Source: Arthrobacter alpinus
GTDB lineage: Bacteria; Actinomycetota; Actinomycetes; Actinomycetales; Micrococcaceae
Direction: 5' to 3'
Assembly: GCF_001445575.1 (NCBI RefSeq)
Contig: NZ_CP013200.1
Coordinates: forward strand, 1,984,001 to 2,048,000
DNA: 64,000 nucleotides
Shown here: in pieces, positions 9,158 to 18,307 of the stretch
How the letters are laid out: each line of letters opens with the position of its first letter
How positions within the stretch are numbered: the first letter of the stretch is position 1
The notes under the pieces: generated by a model
Database searches by the model: none
The model's input: the letters and a program-made list of their open reading frames with translations, nothing else
What the model was told of the DNA's origin: nothing
Program-made: the position numbers and the translations under genes

Positions 9158-9211
9158 TGCTCCCGTGGCGTGGCGGGTATTCGTTACGAGACCTGGTGGG
9201 ACGCGGAGCGC

Positions 9212-10531
9212 CTAATGGCTTGCTGAGCCCGGGAGTGCAGCGGTCGAACGGCCCGTGGTGGACTTGGCGGGTGGTTGCTTCGCAGCACCTTGATTTGTAG
9301 CTTTTGCCGACGTAGCCAGCCTGCCCACAATCAGGGCCGTTTGCAAGACAAAGGCTTCGCGGGGGATGAGCGGATCCCACCCGGTGACATCGCAAATCCG
9401 GCGCAGGCGGTAACGGACTGTGTTGGAGTGTACAAAAAGATCCCGCGCTGCGGCTTCCAGGGAATGCCCGCCTTGGAGGTAGCTGCTGAGGGTTTCCACC
9501 AGTCCGTTGGAGGCTGCCACGAGCGGGCGGTAGATGTTCACCAAGAGGGACCGGCGTGCTGATTCGTCCCCGCCAATGACACGCTCTGGCAGCAGGTCAT
9601 CCGCTGAGACGGGGCGCGGGGCGGAGGGCCATCCCTTAGCCACGGAAATGCCGGCGAAGGCCACCTTCGCGCAGGCCGTGGCCTCGGCCAATGTTGATGC
9701 CAGAGGTCCGTACACCACCGGCCCGGGCGCAAACAGCTCACTCAGGCGCACATAAGCCGATTCCGGATCCGTCACATTGCCTAGCACCAAGATCAATTTA
9801 TCGCCCTGAATGCCCAGCATGACGTCCTCGGCGAAGCGCCCGGCGGCACGGCGCAGGGTGGAAAGCAAGAGCGCATTGGTTTCCGAGGGAGCTGGTCCCA
9901 CCATGACGGTAAAGCGCCCGTGCGAGGTCCAGCCCAAAGCTGAGATGCGTGATTGCAGCGCATCGGTGTTTTCTCCGCGCAGGATCCCATCAACGGCAAG
10001 GGCCTCCAAGCGGGTATCCCACGAGCCCCGGTTTTCTGCCGCCCGTGCATACACATCGGCGGCAGCAAAAGCCACTTCTCGGGAGTAGCGCAGCACGGCT
10101 TCTCGCAGGGCAACTTGTTCCTCGGCGGCGGCCAGTTCTGGCACCTTGTCTTCCACCACTTGGACCACGGTGCGGATCAACTGCAGGGCGCGCTGAAGGC
10201 TGATGGACCGCGTGAGTTCTGTCGGTGCCGTGCCGAACACATCCGAAAGGACCCAGCTGGGGGAGGAAGGATGCTCGTACCAGGAGACAAAGGCTGTGAT
10301 GCCGTTTTGGGCCACCAGACCCAAGGCGGAACGTTCATCAGCGCTGAGCCGTCGGTACCACGGCAGGGTGTTTTCCAGTTCCCTGCGCATCATGGTGGAC
10401 AGGGGGCCAATGTTGGCTCGGAGCCGTTCTAGCGTCCCTGAGGTGTTCTTTGCCTTGCGCCGGGCAGGCGAGCTCGGCAAACTGTCCTGTTCCTGTGCGG
10501 GGTAGGCGTCCGCTGAATTTTTCGCTGCCAT
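9212..10531 (-). CDS. fasR: PucR-family transcriptional regulator, FasR-like
   Basis: 439 residues from ATG 10531. An in-frame TTG at 10561 would add ten residues, and neither start has a clear ribosome site. The C-terminus carries the PucR-type helix-turn-helix (GHSLEAAARDLFVHSNTVRYRLRRI in register, about residues 370-410). The centre resembles the GGDEF-like CdaR/PucR region. A gene of this kind immediately upstream of fabD is the actinobacterial FasR arrangement, where it activates fatty acid synthase genes. The tail after about 415 is low-complexity (Ala, Ser, Thr, Lys). The symbol rests on position and family. Confidence 0.85.
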   Translation of the reverse strand: MAAKNSADAYPAQEQDSLPSSPARRKAKNTSGTLERLRANIGPLSTMMRRELENTLPWYRRLSADERSALGLVAQNGITAFVSWYEHPSSPSWVLSDVFGTAPTELTRSISLQRALQLIRTVVQVVEDKVPELAAAEEQVALREAVLRYSREVAFAAADVYARAAENRGSWDTRLEALAVDGILRGENTDALQSRISALGWTSHGRFTVMVGPAPSETNALLLSTLRRAAGRFAEDVMLGIQGDKLILVLGNVTDPESAYVRLSELFAPGPVVYGPLASTLAEATACAKVAFAGISVAKGWPSAPRPVSADDLLPERVIGGDESARRSLLVNIYRPLVAASNGLVETLSSYLQGGHSLEAAARDLFVHSNTVRYRLRRICDVTGWDPLIPREAFVLQTALIVGRLATSAKATNQGAAKQPPAKSTTGRSTAALPGSASH

Positions 10532-10652
10532 ATCTTGAGGATATGTCTTAATGGCCGGCAAGGGTTATTTGTGTGAACCCAACAACTTGGCCATGAGGCG
10601 CTCTAGGGCCAGAACGCGCAGAACGCCACGGATTGGCGGGATGCACAAAAAA

Positions 10653-10699
10653 GGGCGGTTGGTGTTGCTGTAGAAGATCTACAGCAACACCAACCGCCC
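10653..10699 (-). terminator. Intrinsic terminator of aceE
   Basis: A 20-bp perfect stem (10653-10672 with 10680-10699), extendable by two pairs, is followed on the minus strand by a run of six T. It lies 72 bp past the aceE stop and is one of the strongest terminators in the window. Confidence 0.93.
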
Positions 10700-10771
10700 A
10701 TCATGCAGGCCTGGGCCCACGAGCCCAAGGTGCAGACGCGTCAGCGGCGGCACCTTGGGAGGGTGCGGGTA

Positions 10772-13513
10772 TTAGCCTTCGCCGCCGGCGTTGCCGGTGG
10801 TGCCTGCATTGACATTGAGCAGATCGTATTTAGCGATCGCCTTAGCCGGGGCATCAGCATCCACTTCGCCACGCTTAGCCAGCATCTGCAAGGTTCGAAC
10901 TACCACTGAGTGGCTGTCGATCTTGAAGAAGCGGCGGGCAGCGGCGCGGGTGTCGGAGAAGCCGAAGCCGTCGGCACCCAGGGTTGCGAACTCATTGGGC
11001 AGGAACTGACGGATCTGATCCGGCACTGCCTTCATGTAGTCAGTGACAGCAACAACGGGGCCCTGTGCATCAGCCATCTTGGCAGTGATGTACGGGACGC
11101 GAGCCTCGTTTTCCGGATGGAGGAAGGCATCCTCTTCGGCAGCGAGTGCGTCACGGCGAAGTTCGTTCCAGGACGTAACGGACCAAACATCGGCAGATAC
11201 TCCCCACTCATCGGCGAGAATCTGTGCAGCTTCCAGCGCCCACGGCACGGAGACACCCGAGCCCAGCAACTGTGTCTTCGGGCCCGGAGCATCGCTCTTC
11301 TTGAGAAGGTAGATGCCCTTGACGATGCCGTCGACGTCCATGTTTTCTGGAGCCTTCGGCTGCACAATCGGCTCGTTGTAGACAGTGATGTAGTACATGA
11401 CGTTGGGATCCACAGAATCCGGCCCGTACATGCGCTCAAGACCGGACTTGATGATGACGCCGATTTCGTAACCGTACGCGGGGTCATAGGAGACCACGGC
11501 AGGGTTGGTGGAAGCCAGGATCGGGGAGTGACCGTCAGCGTGCTGCAGGCCCTCACCGGTCAAGGTTGTGCGGCCAGCGGTGGCGCCAATGATAAAGCCA
11601 CGGGTCATCTGGTCACCGGCAGCCCAGAAGCTGTCGCCGGTGCGCTGGAAACCGAACATGGAGTAGAACACGTAGATCGGGATCAACGGTTCGCCATGGG
11701 TTGCGTAGGCGGTTCCTGCTGCGGTGAATGCAGCGACGGAGCCGGCCTCGTTGATGCCTGCGTGAACAATTTGTCCGGAAATGGACTCCTTGTAAGCCAG
11801 CACCAGATCGCGGTCTACGGACAAGTAATTCTGACCGTTGGGGTTGTAGATCTTCGCAGTGGGGAAGAAGGCGTCAATACCGAAGGTACGGGCTTCATCC
11901 GGGATGATCGGGACAATACGCTGCCCAATCTCCTTGTCCCGCATCAAATCCTTGAGCAAACGCACGAACGCCATGGTGGTGGCTGCCTGCTGCTTGCCTG
12001 AACCGCGGTTAGCGACCTCGTAGGTCTTCTCGCCGGGCAAGGTCAGCTCGGTGTGCTTGCTGCGACGCTCCGGAACGGATCCGCCCAATTCGCGGCGGCG
12101 TTCCATCATGTACTGGATCTCAGGTGTATCCATACCCGGGTGGTAATACGGCGGGCGGTACGGATCTGCTTCCAAAACCTCATCAGTGATGGGCAGGCGC
12201 AGGTGCGTACGGAAGTCCTTCAGGTCCTGCAAGGTGAGCTTCTTCATCTGGTGCGTGGAGTTACGCGCCTCGAAGTGTGTGCCCAAGCCGTATCCCTTGA
12301 CCGTGTGAGCCAAGACGACTGTCGGCTTGCCCTTGAAGTCCATGGCGGCCTTGTAGGCTGCGTAAACCTTGTGGTAATCGTGGCCACCGCGCTTGAGGTT
12401 CCAGACCTCGTCGTCGCTCAGGTGAGCGGCGAGTTCCTTGGTCTGAGGCGTCTGGCCGAAGAAGTGCTCGCGCACAAATCCGCCGTTTTCAGCCTTGTAC
12501 GTCTGGTAATCGCCGTCGCGCGTGGTGTTCATGACGTCCACGAGTGAACCGTCGGTGTCACGCTCAAGCAGGTCATCCCACTCGCGGCCCCAAAGGACCT
12601 TGATGACGTTCCAGCCGGCACCGCGGAAGAACGCTTCGAGTTCCTGAACGATCTTGCCGTTACCGCGCACCGGACCGTCGAGGCGCTGCAAGTTGCAGTT
12701 GACCACGAATGTCAGGTTGTCCAACTTGTCATTGGCGGCCAGCTGGAGCAGGCCGCGTGACTCGGGCTCGTCCATTTCGCCATCGCCAAGGAAAGCCCAG
12801 ACGTGCTGATCGGAGGTGTCCTTGATGCCGCGGTTATGCAGGTATCGGTTGGACTGAGCCTGGTAGATGGCGTTCATGGGGCCAATGCCCATGGAAACCG
12901 TCGGGAATTCCCAGAACTCCGGCATGAGGCGCGGGTGCGGGTAGGAGGAGAGCGCATGCCCTTCCTTGGACTTTTCCTGACGGAAGCCATCCAAGTCCTC
13001 TTCGCTGAGGCGACCTTCCAGGAATGCACGAGCGTACATGCCGGGGGAGGCGTGGCCCTGGAAGAAGACCTGGTCTCCGCCGCCGGCGTGGTCCTTACCG
13101 CGGAAGAAGTGGTTGAAACCAACTTCATACAGGGTTGCGGCACCTGCATAAGTGGAAATGTGTCCACCTACACCAATGTCAGGACGCTGAGCACGGTGCA
13201 CCAAGACGGCAGCATTCCAGCGCAGCCATGCGCGGTACTTGCGCTCGATTTCTTCGTTGCCCGGGAATTCGGGTTCCTGATCGACGGGAATGGTGTTCAC
13301 GTAGTCGGTGGTCGTGACCATAGGCACGCCAACGCTCTGTGCCCCAGCCCGCTGAAGCAGGCTACGCATGATGAACTGGGCACGCTCAGTGCCGCGTTCC
13401 TGAATCAACGTATCCAGGGACTCAAGCCATTCGGCTGTCTCTTCCGGATCGCGATCAGGCAGCTGGTTTGTCAACCCGCTGAGGATATGGGAGTTATCGT
13501 CTCCTGCAGCCAC
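10772..13513 (-). CDS. aceE: Pyruvate dehydrogenase E1 component, homodimeric type
   Basis: 913 residues. It decarboxylates pyruvate with thiamine diphosphate and passes the acetyl group to the E2 lipoyl domain. The ThDP motif is [10 protein letters not shown]...NCN (about residue 250). [20 protein letters not shown] and the C-terminal GFGFSDTR block also match AceE. I chose GTG 13513 ([13 protein letters not shown]) because AGAGAGG lies about 6 nt upstream; the in-frame TTG at 13519 leaves no spacing. The size (about 910) is normal. No E2/E3 genes are adjacent, as is usual in this order. Confidence 0.95.
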   Translation of the reverse strand: MAAGDDNSHILSGLTNQLPDRDPEETAEWLESLDTLIQERGTERAQFIMRSLLQRAGAQSVGVPMVTTTDYVNTIPVDQEPEFPGNEEIERKYRAWLRWNAAVLVHRAQRPDIGVGGHISTYAGAATLYEVGFNHFFRGKDHAGGGDQVFFQGHASPGMYARAFLEGRLSEEDLDGFRQEKSKEGHALSSYPHPRLMPEFWEFPTVSMGIGPMNAIYQAQSNRYLHNRGIKDTSDQHVWAFLGDGEMDEPESRGLLQLAANDKLDNLTFVVNCNLQRLDGPVRGNGKIVQELEAFFRGAGWNVIKVLWGREWDDLLERDTDGSLVDVMNTTRDGDYQTYKAENGGFVREHFFGQTPQTKELAAHLSDDEVWNLKRGGHDYHKVYAAYKAAMDFKGKPTVVLAHTVKGYGLGTHFEARNSTHQMKKLTLQDLKDFRTHLRLPITDEVLEADPYRPPYYHPGMDTPEIQYMMERRRELGGSVPERRSKHTELTLPGEKTYEVANRGSGKQQAATTMAFVRLLKDLMRDKEIGQRIVPIIPDEARTFGIDAFFPTAKIYNPNGQNYLSVDRDLVLAYKESISGQIVHAGINEAGSVAAFTAAGTAYATHGEPLIPIYVFYSMFGFQRTGDSFWAAGDQMTRGFIIGATAGRTTLTGEGLQHADGHSPILASTNPAVVSYDPAYGYEIGVIIKSGLERMYGPDSVDPNVMYYITVYNEPIVQPKAPENMDVDGIVKGIYLLKKSDAPGPKTQLLGSGVSVPWALEAAQILADEWGVSADVWSVTSWNELRRDALAAEEDAFLHPENEARVPYITAKMADAQGPVVAVTDYMKAVPDQIRQFLPNEFATLGADGFGFSDTRAAARRFFKIDSHSVVVRTLQMLAKRGEVDADAPAKAIAKYDLLNVNAGTTGNAGGEG

Positions 13514-13822
13514 GTCCAACCTCTCTTAAAAGCAGTGTGAGCGCCCAGAGCTGTAGCCATGGGCGTGTACCAATACTGTAGACCGCAGGGGCCATTAGTG
13601 CGTAGCTGCGCCCGTTGCATGAACACCGGCCCAAGCATCCCGTGGCGTTCACTGTGGGGAACGGGGCGCAATGTGGGTAATGTAAATCACAATATTCACA
13701 CAGGTCAGCGAGCCCTGTTGCGTCCAAGAATGCGTTAAGTGGAGGCAACTGGCGCTCACCCCCTAGACTGGGGTCATTGACCAACAAACCAGCGCGCAAG
13801 TGCTGACCCCAGGAGGAAAAAC
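13514..13822. promoter_or_regulatory. Divergent intergenic region aceE / DUF3052
   Basis: A 309-bp gap between divergent genes, so promoters for both must lie here. AGGAGG at 13811-13816 is the DUF3052 ribosome site. No promoter could be assigned with confidence; the area around 13680-13700 is locally AT-rich. Confidence 0.5.
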
Positions 13823-14242
13823 GTGAGCGAGGCCGACGCCGGCACCATTGCCAAGGTGGCAGGCAGTTTAGGGTTCAAGGATGGGGATCTCATCCAGGAA
13901 CTCGGATACGACGACGACGTCGATTTTGATCTGCGCGACAGCATCGAGACCCTCATTGGGTCCGAAATGTTCGATGAGCAAGATCATGACGTAGTGGACT
14001 CAGTCCTTTTCTGGTGGCGCGATGGTGATGGCGACCTTGTGGACGCCCTTGTCGATTCGCTGACCACCTTGGACGAAGGCGGTGTGGTGTGGATCATGAC
14101 ACCCAAGCAGGGCCGTGATGGTTACGTCCCGCCGTCGGACATTCAGGAAGCTGCGCCCACGGCCGGCTTGCATGTCACCACCACGGCAGGGGTGTCTACC
14201 GACTGGGCTGCGGCACGACTGGTTCCGCGCAAACGCCAGTAG
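13823..14242 (+). CDS. DUF3052 domain-containing protein
   Basis: A 139-residue acidic protein with the actinobacterial DUF3052 pattern: AKVAGSLGFKDGDLIQELGYDDDVD, then ETLIGSEMFDE, FWWRDGDGDLVDALVD, and a closing WAAARLVPRK. The GTG start at 13823 has an ideal AGGAGG seven nt upstream. Family function is unknown. It is conserved next to aceE and forms a likely operon with the peroxiredoxin 23 bp downstream. Confidence 0.9.
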   Translation: MSEADAGTIAKVAGSLGFKDGDLIQELGYDDDVDFDLRDSIETLIGSEMFDEQDHDVVDSVLFWWRDGDGDLVDALVDSLTTLDEGGVVWIMTPKQGRDGYVPPSDIQEAAPTAGLHVTTTAGVSTDWAAARLVPRKRQ

Positions 14243-14265
14243 GCTTGGCGAGAGAAGGACTGCCC

Positions 14266-14745
14266 GTGAAGAACGACGGCGCCACGCACCAAGGTTTAGC
14301 GCTCGGGGACATTGCTCCCGACTTCACCTTGTCCAACCAGTTTGGCGAACCAATGTCCCTCGTTGGGTTGCGTGGCACCGCCGTTGCACTGGTGTTCTAC
14401 CCGTTTGCGTTCTCCGGCATTTGTACGGGCGAACTGGGCGAACTTCAGGACAACGTCGGCGATTTTGAAAAGGCTGGCGTGCACTTGCTGGCTATCTCCG
14501 TCGACACGAAATACACGCTTCGGGCCTATGCTCAGGCGCAGGGCTACTTCTTTGATCTGCTGGCTGACTTTTGGCCGCATGGCCAGGTGGCGCAGAGCTA
14601 CGGCGTTTTTGATGCCGACCGTGGCATGGCCACTCGAAGCACATTCCTCATTACCGCCGACGGCGTCCTTGCCGACACCTTCAGCACGCCCACGGGGCAG
14701 GCTCGTCCCTTGGCCCGGTACCGTCAAGCACTCGAGCGGCTGTAG
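14266..14745 (+). CDS. AhpE-like peroxiredoxin
   Basis: 159 residues from GTG 14266, with AGAGAAGGA at 14251-14259 as ribosome site. A thioredoxin fold with APDFTLSNQFGEP at the start and the peroxidatic Cys in FYPFAFSGICTGELGEL. Peroxiredoxins of the AhpE type reduce peroxides using mycoredoxin or thioredoxin; a second conserved Cys is not obvious, which suits a 1-Cys enzyme. It lies between DUF3052 and the sirtuin. Confidence 0.9.
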   Translation: MKNDGATHQGLALGDIAPDFTLSNQFGEPMSLVGLRGTAVALVFYPFAFSGICTGELGELQDNVGDFEKAGVHLLAISVDTKYTLRAYAQAQGYFFDLLADFWPHGQVAQSYGVFDADRGMATRSTFLITADGVLADTFSTPTGQARPLARYRQALERL

Positions 14746-14747
14746 CT

Positions 14748-15683
14748 GTGGATCAAGTGCGGCCGGGCATTGGTGAAACGGGCTTTGTCCCGGCGATGAC
14801 GCCCGCAGCAGCGTCACGAGCCGTCACTACCTCTTTGAGTCGCGATGAGATTGCTGCCGTAGGCAGCGTTGCCGGCACATTAGGCGGCCAACCCTTCGCA
14901 CTGCTCACTGGCGCGGGCATGAGCACCGATTCCGGCATCCCGGACTATCGAGGACCCGGCGCCCCGCCCCGGAATCCGCTGACATATCAGGAATTCATGC
15001 GTGATCCGGCTCTTCGCCAGCGCTATTGGGCCAGAAACCATGTGGGCTGGTCGCGGATGCACTTATCGACGCCCAATGCCGGACACTACGCTGCTGCCGA
15101 GCTGGAGCGCGCGGGAATGCTGAGCGGCATCGTGACCCAAAATGTGGACAGACTCCACGAGGTGGCTCTCGCCAGCAATGTGGTGGACCTGCACGGCCGC
15201 TTCGATCAGGTGCTGTGCATGGAGTGCGGCAACCACTATTCACGTTCCTTTCTGGCCATCATCCTCAATGAGCTCAACCCCGGCTTCTTAGAGGCAGTCG
15301 CGGCAGCAGGGGGTGTTTCCGCAGCTCCTGACGCGGACGCTGACGTGGAGAGCGAGAAGTTAATCTCCGCCTTCAACGTAGCCAAGTGCCCTTTGTGTGG
15401 GGGCCTGCTCAAGCCGGACTTCGTCTTCTTCGGCGAAAATGTTCCCCAGGACAGGGTGTTGCGGGCCTTTGCCATGGTGGATTCGGCAGCGGCGTTGGTG
15501 GTGGCCGGCTCGTCGTTGTCAGTTTTTTCCGGCCTGCGTTTCGTCAAGAAAGCGGCCAAGGATGGCAAGCCGGTCATCATCATCAATAGAGGCAAAACCC
15601 GCGGAGATTCCTTGGCAACAGTGAAGCTGGAGCTCGGAGTCAGTGAGGCTATGACCCAACTCACACGCTCGCTAGGGTTGTAA
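14748..15683 (+). CDS. Sir2-family NAD-dependent protein deacetylase
   Basis: 311 residues beginning at GTG 14748, two bp after the peroxiredoxin stop, so probably co-transcribed. NAD-binding GAGMSTDSGIPDYRG (from about residue 55), TQNVDRLHE, catalytic His in VVDLHGRFD (near 148), and two zinc-binding pairs CMEC (near 157) and CPLC (near 214) are all present. The role is deacetylation of lysines, known for the family. The insertion between the zinc pairs (about 190-205) is Asp/Glu-rich. Confidence 0.93.
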   Translation: MDQVRPGIGETGFVPAMTPAAASRAVTTSLSRDEIAAVGSVAGTLGGQPFALLTGAGMSTDSGIPDYRGPGAPPRNPLTYQEFMRDPALRQRYWARNHVGWSRMHLSTPNAGHYAAAELERAGMLSGIVTQNVDRLHEVALASNVVDLHGRFDQVLCMECGNHYSRSFLAIILNELNPGFLEAVAAAGGVSAAPDADADVESEKLISAFNVAKCPLCGGLLKPDFVFFGENVPQDRVLRAFAMVDSAAALVVAGSSLSVFSGLRFVKKAAKDGKPVIIINRGKTRGDSLATVKLELGVSEAMTQLTRSLGL

Positions 15684-15769
15684 TTGGCGCAAAGGGCAAA
15701 ACATCGTGTACAGTAGTTTCTCGTTGGTCAGGCAAACAAGCGCATAGCTTGGAACGCCGACTGATGAAT

Positions 15770-15845
15770 GGGTCTTTAGCTCAGCTGGTAGAGCGCCACG
15801 TTTACACCGTGGATGTCATCGGTTCGATCCCGGTAGGACCCACCA
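15770..15845 (+). tRNA. tRNA-Val (anticodon TAC)
   Basis: A complete cloverleaf. The acceptor GGGTCTT pairs with AGGACCC with one G-U. The D-arm is GCTCAGCTGGTAGAGC, the anticodon loop has TAC, and the T-arm contains GGTTCGATCC. CCA is encoded (15843-15845). Confidence 0.96.
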
Positions 15846-15847
15846 CA

Positions 15848-15905
15848 GAGAAACCCTGTCACTCCATGGCCCACAGGCCTGGAGGGGCGGGGTTTCTTGT
15901 TTTTA
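15848..15905 (+). terminator. Terminator after tRNA-Val
   Basis: GAGAAACCC and GGGTTTCTT arms enclose a second pairing block (CCATGGCC...GGCCTGG), followed by TTGTTTTTA on the plus strand. Confidence 0.75.
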
Positions 15906-15971
15906 TACGTTTGGCCAGAAGTTGCCCGGTCCGGGTGACCGCCAGGATGGCCGGCACCATCAGGGGGACGC

Positions 15972-16874
15972 ATGGACGGGATTTCCTTTACCGCCATTGA
16001 TTTTGAAACGGCGAACAACTTCCGCGCCTCTGCGTGCGCCGTTGGGCTGACCAAGGTGAGGGCGGGCAAGGTGGTGGACCAGGTTTCCTCGCTCATCAAG
16101 CCACTGCCAGGCTTTACGGAGTTCGCGCCAGTCAACGTGAGCATTCACGGCATCACCGCCGCCCACGTGCGCAACGCGCCCGACTGGCGCGGCATCCACG
16201 GCCCCATGATGGATTTCATTGGCGCCGATGCACTGGTGGGCCATAATGTCAGCTTCGAGAAGTCGGTCATCTCCAAGGCCAACGATGCCTGTGGGCTGCC
16301 TGCCCCTGTTCAGGATTTCCACTGCACACTGACGTTGGCCCGGAAGCACCTTGATTTGGACCACTACACACTGTCCGACGTTGTGGGTGCCTTGGACTTG
16401 CCAGCGTTCAATCACCACGACGCGGGCGACGATGCCCGTGCCAGCGCCTTGATAGCCATTGAACTGGCTCGGCTACATGGTGCCTCGACGCTTTCGGCCC
16501 TGTGGCCCCCAGTTCAGAAGGTGGTCGCAAAAGTGCCCGGCTATTACGCGGCAGGCTACACGCGCAAGCTGGCAGATCTGCCAGTTCCTAATGTTGGCGC
16601 AAACCCCTATGGGCCGCTCTATGGCCAGACCATCGTCTTTAGCGGAGATTTAGCGGCCATGCCCCGCACCGAGGCGCAGGACGCGGCAGCTGCTAAGGGC
16701 GCCACCATTGCCAATAGCACCACCAAGAAGGTCACCATGGTGGTTAGCGCTGAGGTGGCCGGTGGCACGCGCTCTAGTGCCAAGGTTAAGAGGGCGCTGG
16801 AATTGGCGGCAGCGGGGCAGGATATCCAGGTTGTGGGCGAGCTGGCATTCCTGCGGCTCTTGGCGTTCAAATAG
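15972..16874 (+). CDS. DEDDh 3'-5' exonuclease with C-terminal BRCT domain
   Basis: 300 residues. The N-terminal half is a DnaQ-like exonuclease: DFET at about 10-13, LVGHNVSFEK, and HHDAGDDARA (catalytic His and Asp) near 145-152. A linker is followed by a BRCT domain (about 212-295) with QTIVFSGDLAAM and VTMVVSAEVAGG. Exonuclease-BRCT fusions are known in actinobacteria and are thought to act in DNA repair; the exact role here is unknown. The ATG follows AGGGGGACGC. Confidence 0.88.
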   Translation: MDGISFTAIDFETANNFRASACAVGLTKVRAGKVVDQVSSLIKPLPGFTEFAPVNVSIHGITAAHVRNAPDWRGIHGPMMDFIGADALVGHNVSFEKSVISKANDACGLPAPVQDFHCTLTLARKHLDLDHYTLSDVVGALDLPAFNHHDAGDDARASALIAIELARLHGASTLSALWPPVQKVVAKVPGYYAAGYTRKLADLPVPNVGANPYGPLYGQTIVFSGDLAAMPRTEAQDAAAAKGATIANSTTKKVTMVVSAEVAGGTRSSAKVKRALELAAAGQDIQVVGELAFLRLLAFK

Positions 16875-16947
16875 CCCGGCGCTGAACCTTGGTCGCGTGA
16901 TCTTCAGTTTCGAAACTGAGGCAGGCGGAGCGTGCGCCAACTAAAAA

Positions 16948-16990
16948 GGTTCCCCGCCACAGCTATTGGGGGACGCTGTGGTGGGGAACC
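16948..16990. terminator. Hairpin 1 with loop TATTGGGGGAC
   Basis: A 16-bp stem (one G-T pair) with an 11-nt loop, about 75 bp after the exonuclease gene. A T-run exists only on the minus-strand side (AAAAAGG at 16943-16949 on plus), so it would terminate leftward transcripts best. The loop is identical to that of the hairpin at 17169-17205. Confidence 0.7.
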
Positions 16991-17168
16991 AGTAATAAAA
17001 ATATATCGCGTGATGGGACAGGATGCAAACTGACACGCGGAATTTCCAGATCGTGCCGCAGCTCAGGTTATTGGAGTGCTTTCCATGGTCGCCGTCGCAG
17101 GCGCGGTATTGAGTGGGCAGTCTCAGACCCGAGAATCTCAGGGAGTATTCAGCCTTAACGTGGATGAC

Positions 17169-17205
17169 CCTCCACTGTGGCTATTGGGGGACGCCACAGT
17201 GGAGG
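17169..17205. repeat. Hairpin 2 with the same loop TATTGGGGGAC
   Basis: A perfect 13-bp stem around the same 11-nt loop as hairpin 1, but with largely different arms. No T-run on either side. It lies 168 bp before the iclR-type gene. The rest of 16875-17372 (498 bp) shows no gene. Confidence 0.7.
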
Positions 17206-17372
17206 ATCTGAAAACGAATATACCGGCATGCTGGAAAAAACACAAGAGTGGACGTTCTACCTCTTTGTTTGAACAGTATGATGAAAACTGTCCACTTCAA
17301 TGTACTGTAGGTGGGCGATAGAACACCGCTCCGGGGCTGTCTCGGGGAACCTTCAGCGTCGAGGAAAACTAC

Positions 17373-18176
17373 GTGAGCGAAATTCAGGCCATGCCCAGCA
17401 GGAACAGCGAAGTGCGGGGCCACGGATCTCCCGCCCCTGCGGTAACCCGCGCTTCCGCCGTGCTTGACGCCTTGGCGCAGTCGGTCACCGGAAGATTGAC
17501 GCTCAGCGACCTTGCCCGCGAGCTGGGCATCCCCAAATCCTCCACGTCCAACCTGTTGCAGGCGCTTGAGGATGCCGAGCTCATCACCCGCGTTGGTTCC
17601 GACTACGCCCTGGGTGTGAAATTGGTGGAGCTCGGGGCCGCCTACCTGAGCCGCCGCGACGAGGTCAGGGAGTTTTACCGCTTTTGCGAAGCCGCACCCC
17701 TGCTCAAGGGCGAGACTGTTCGCATTGCCATGCTCGACGGCGACAATGTCATCTACTTGGCCCGCTATGAAGGGCATCCTGCCGTGCGGCTGACCTCGAA
17801 CATTGGGGACAAGATGCCCGTCTCACTGTGTGCCGTGGGGAAGGCGCTGATTGCCAAGCTCCATGACCATGACCTGGACCGGCTTTACCCCGACGAGGCT
17901 GTGCTCCCTGTCCTGACGCCCAAGTCGCTCCGGACCGGTGCCGCGCTCAAGGCCGAGATCGGAGCCATTCGCGCCCAGGGCTATGCCTTTGAGGATGAGG
18001 AGTCCACCTTGGGTGTGGTGAGCCTTGGCGTGGCCGTTCCCACCCACGGCTCGCACGGCCCCAGTCTCGGCGTGTCAGTGACGGCGCTGCAGGCCACGTT
18101 CTCCGATGCGCAGCGCGCAGCCATGGTGCAGGAGCTCGTTGATCTGTCTAAGATGCTGGGTAATCCCATGGGCTAG
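17373..18176 (+). CDS. IclR-family transcriptional regulator
   Basis: 267 residues from a GTG start preceded by GAGGAAAAC. The N-terminal winged helix (about 30-90) has LTLSDLARELGIPKSSTSNLLQAL. The effector-binding domain follows (about 100-260) with VRLTSNIGDKMPVSLCAVGKA and YAFEDEESTLGVVSLGVAV. Family members sense small organic acids and repress or activate catabolic genes. It stands directly upstream of an MHS transporter and the sugar-acid genes, so control of that island is inferred. Confidence 0.92.
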   Translation: MSEIQAMPSRNSEVRGHGSPAPAVTRASAVLDALAQSVTGRLTLSDLARELGIPKSSTSNLLQALEDAELITRVGSDYALGVKLVELGAAYLSRRDEVREFYRFCEAAPLLKGETVRIAMLDGDNVIYLARYEGHPAVRLTSNIGDKMPVSLCAVGKALIAKLHDHDLDRLYPDEAVLPVLTPKSLRTGAALKAEIGAIRAQGYAFEDEESTLGVVSLGVAVPTHGSHGPSLGVSVTALQATFSDAQRAAMVQELVDLSKMLGNPMG

Positions 18177-18208
18177 TGAGCCAAATAACATTTTCCCCTT
18201 GGCCTTCT

Positions 18209-18237
18209 GTTCAACATGTTGTACGCTGTTCAACATA
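18209..18237. promoter_or_regulatory. Candidate IclR operator upstream of the MHS transporter
   Basis: TGTTCAACATG at 18209 and TGTTCAACATA at 18227 form a direct repeat. The first overlaps the palindrome CAACATGTTG (18212-18221). The position, between the regulator stop and the transporter start, suits an operator or promoter overlap. Confidence 0.5.
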
Positions 18238-18307
18238 GTGATCGACCTTAGGGTCGTTGTCGCCTGCTTGAACCAATGGTGGTTCGGTAAGTTTCAAGGG
18301 AGAATCA

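Noticed and set aside
10910-12001. 363-residue plus-strand open frame
   Set aside because: Lies entirely opposite aceE; no recognisable domain.
13675-13705. CRP/GlxR-like site (TGTGG...TCACA) before DUF3052
   Set aside because: Spacing between half-sites is 10 nt rather than 6 and one half is poor.
17076-17321. 81-residue plus-strand ORF before the IclR gene
   Set aside because: It runs through hairpin 2, has no ribosome site and no family.
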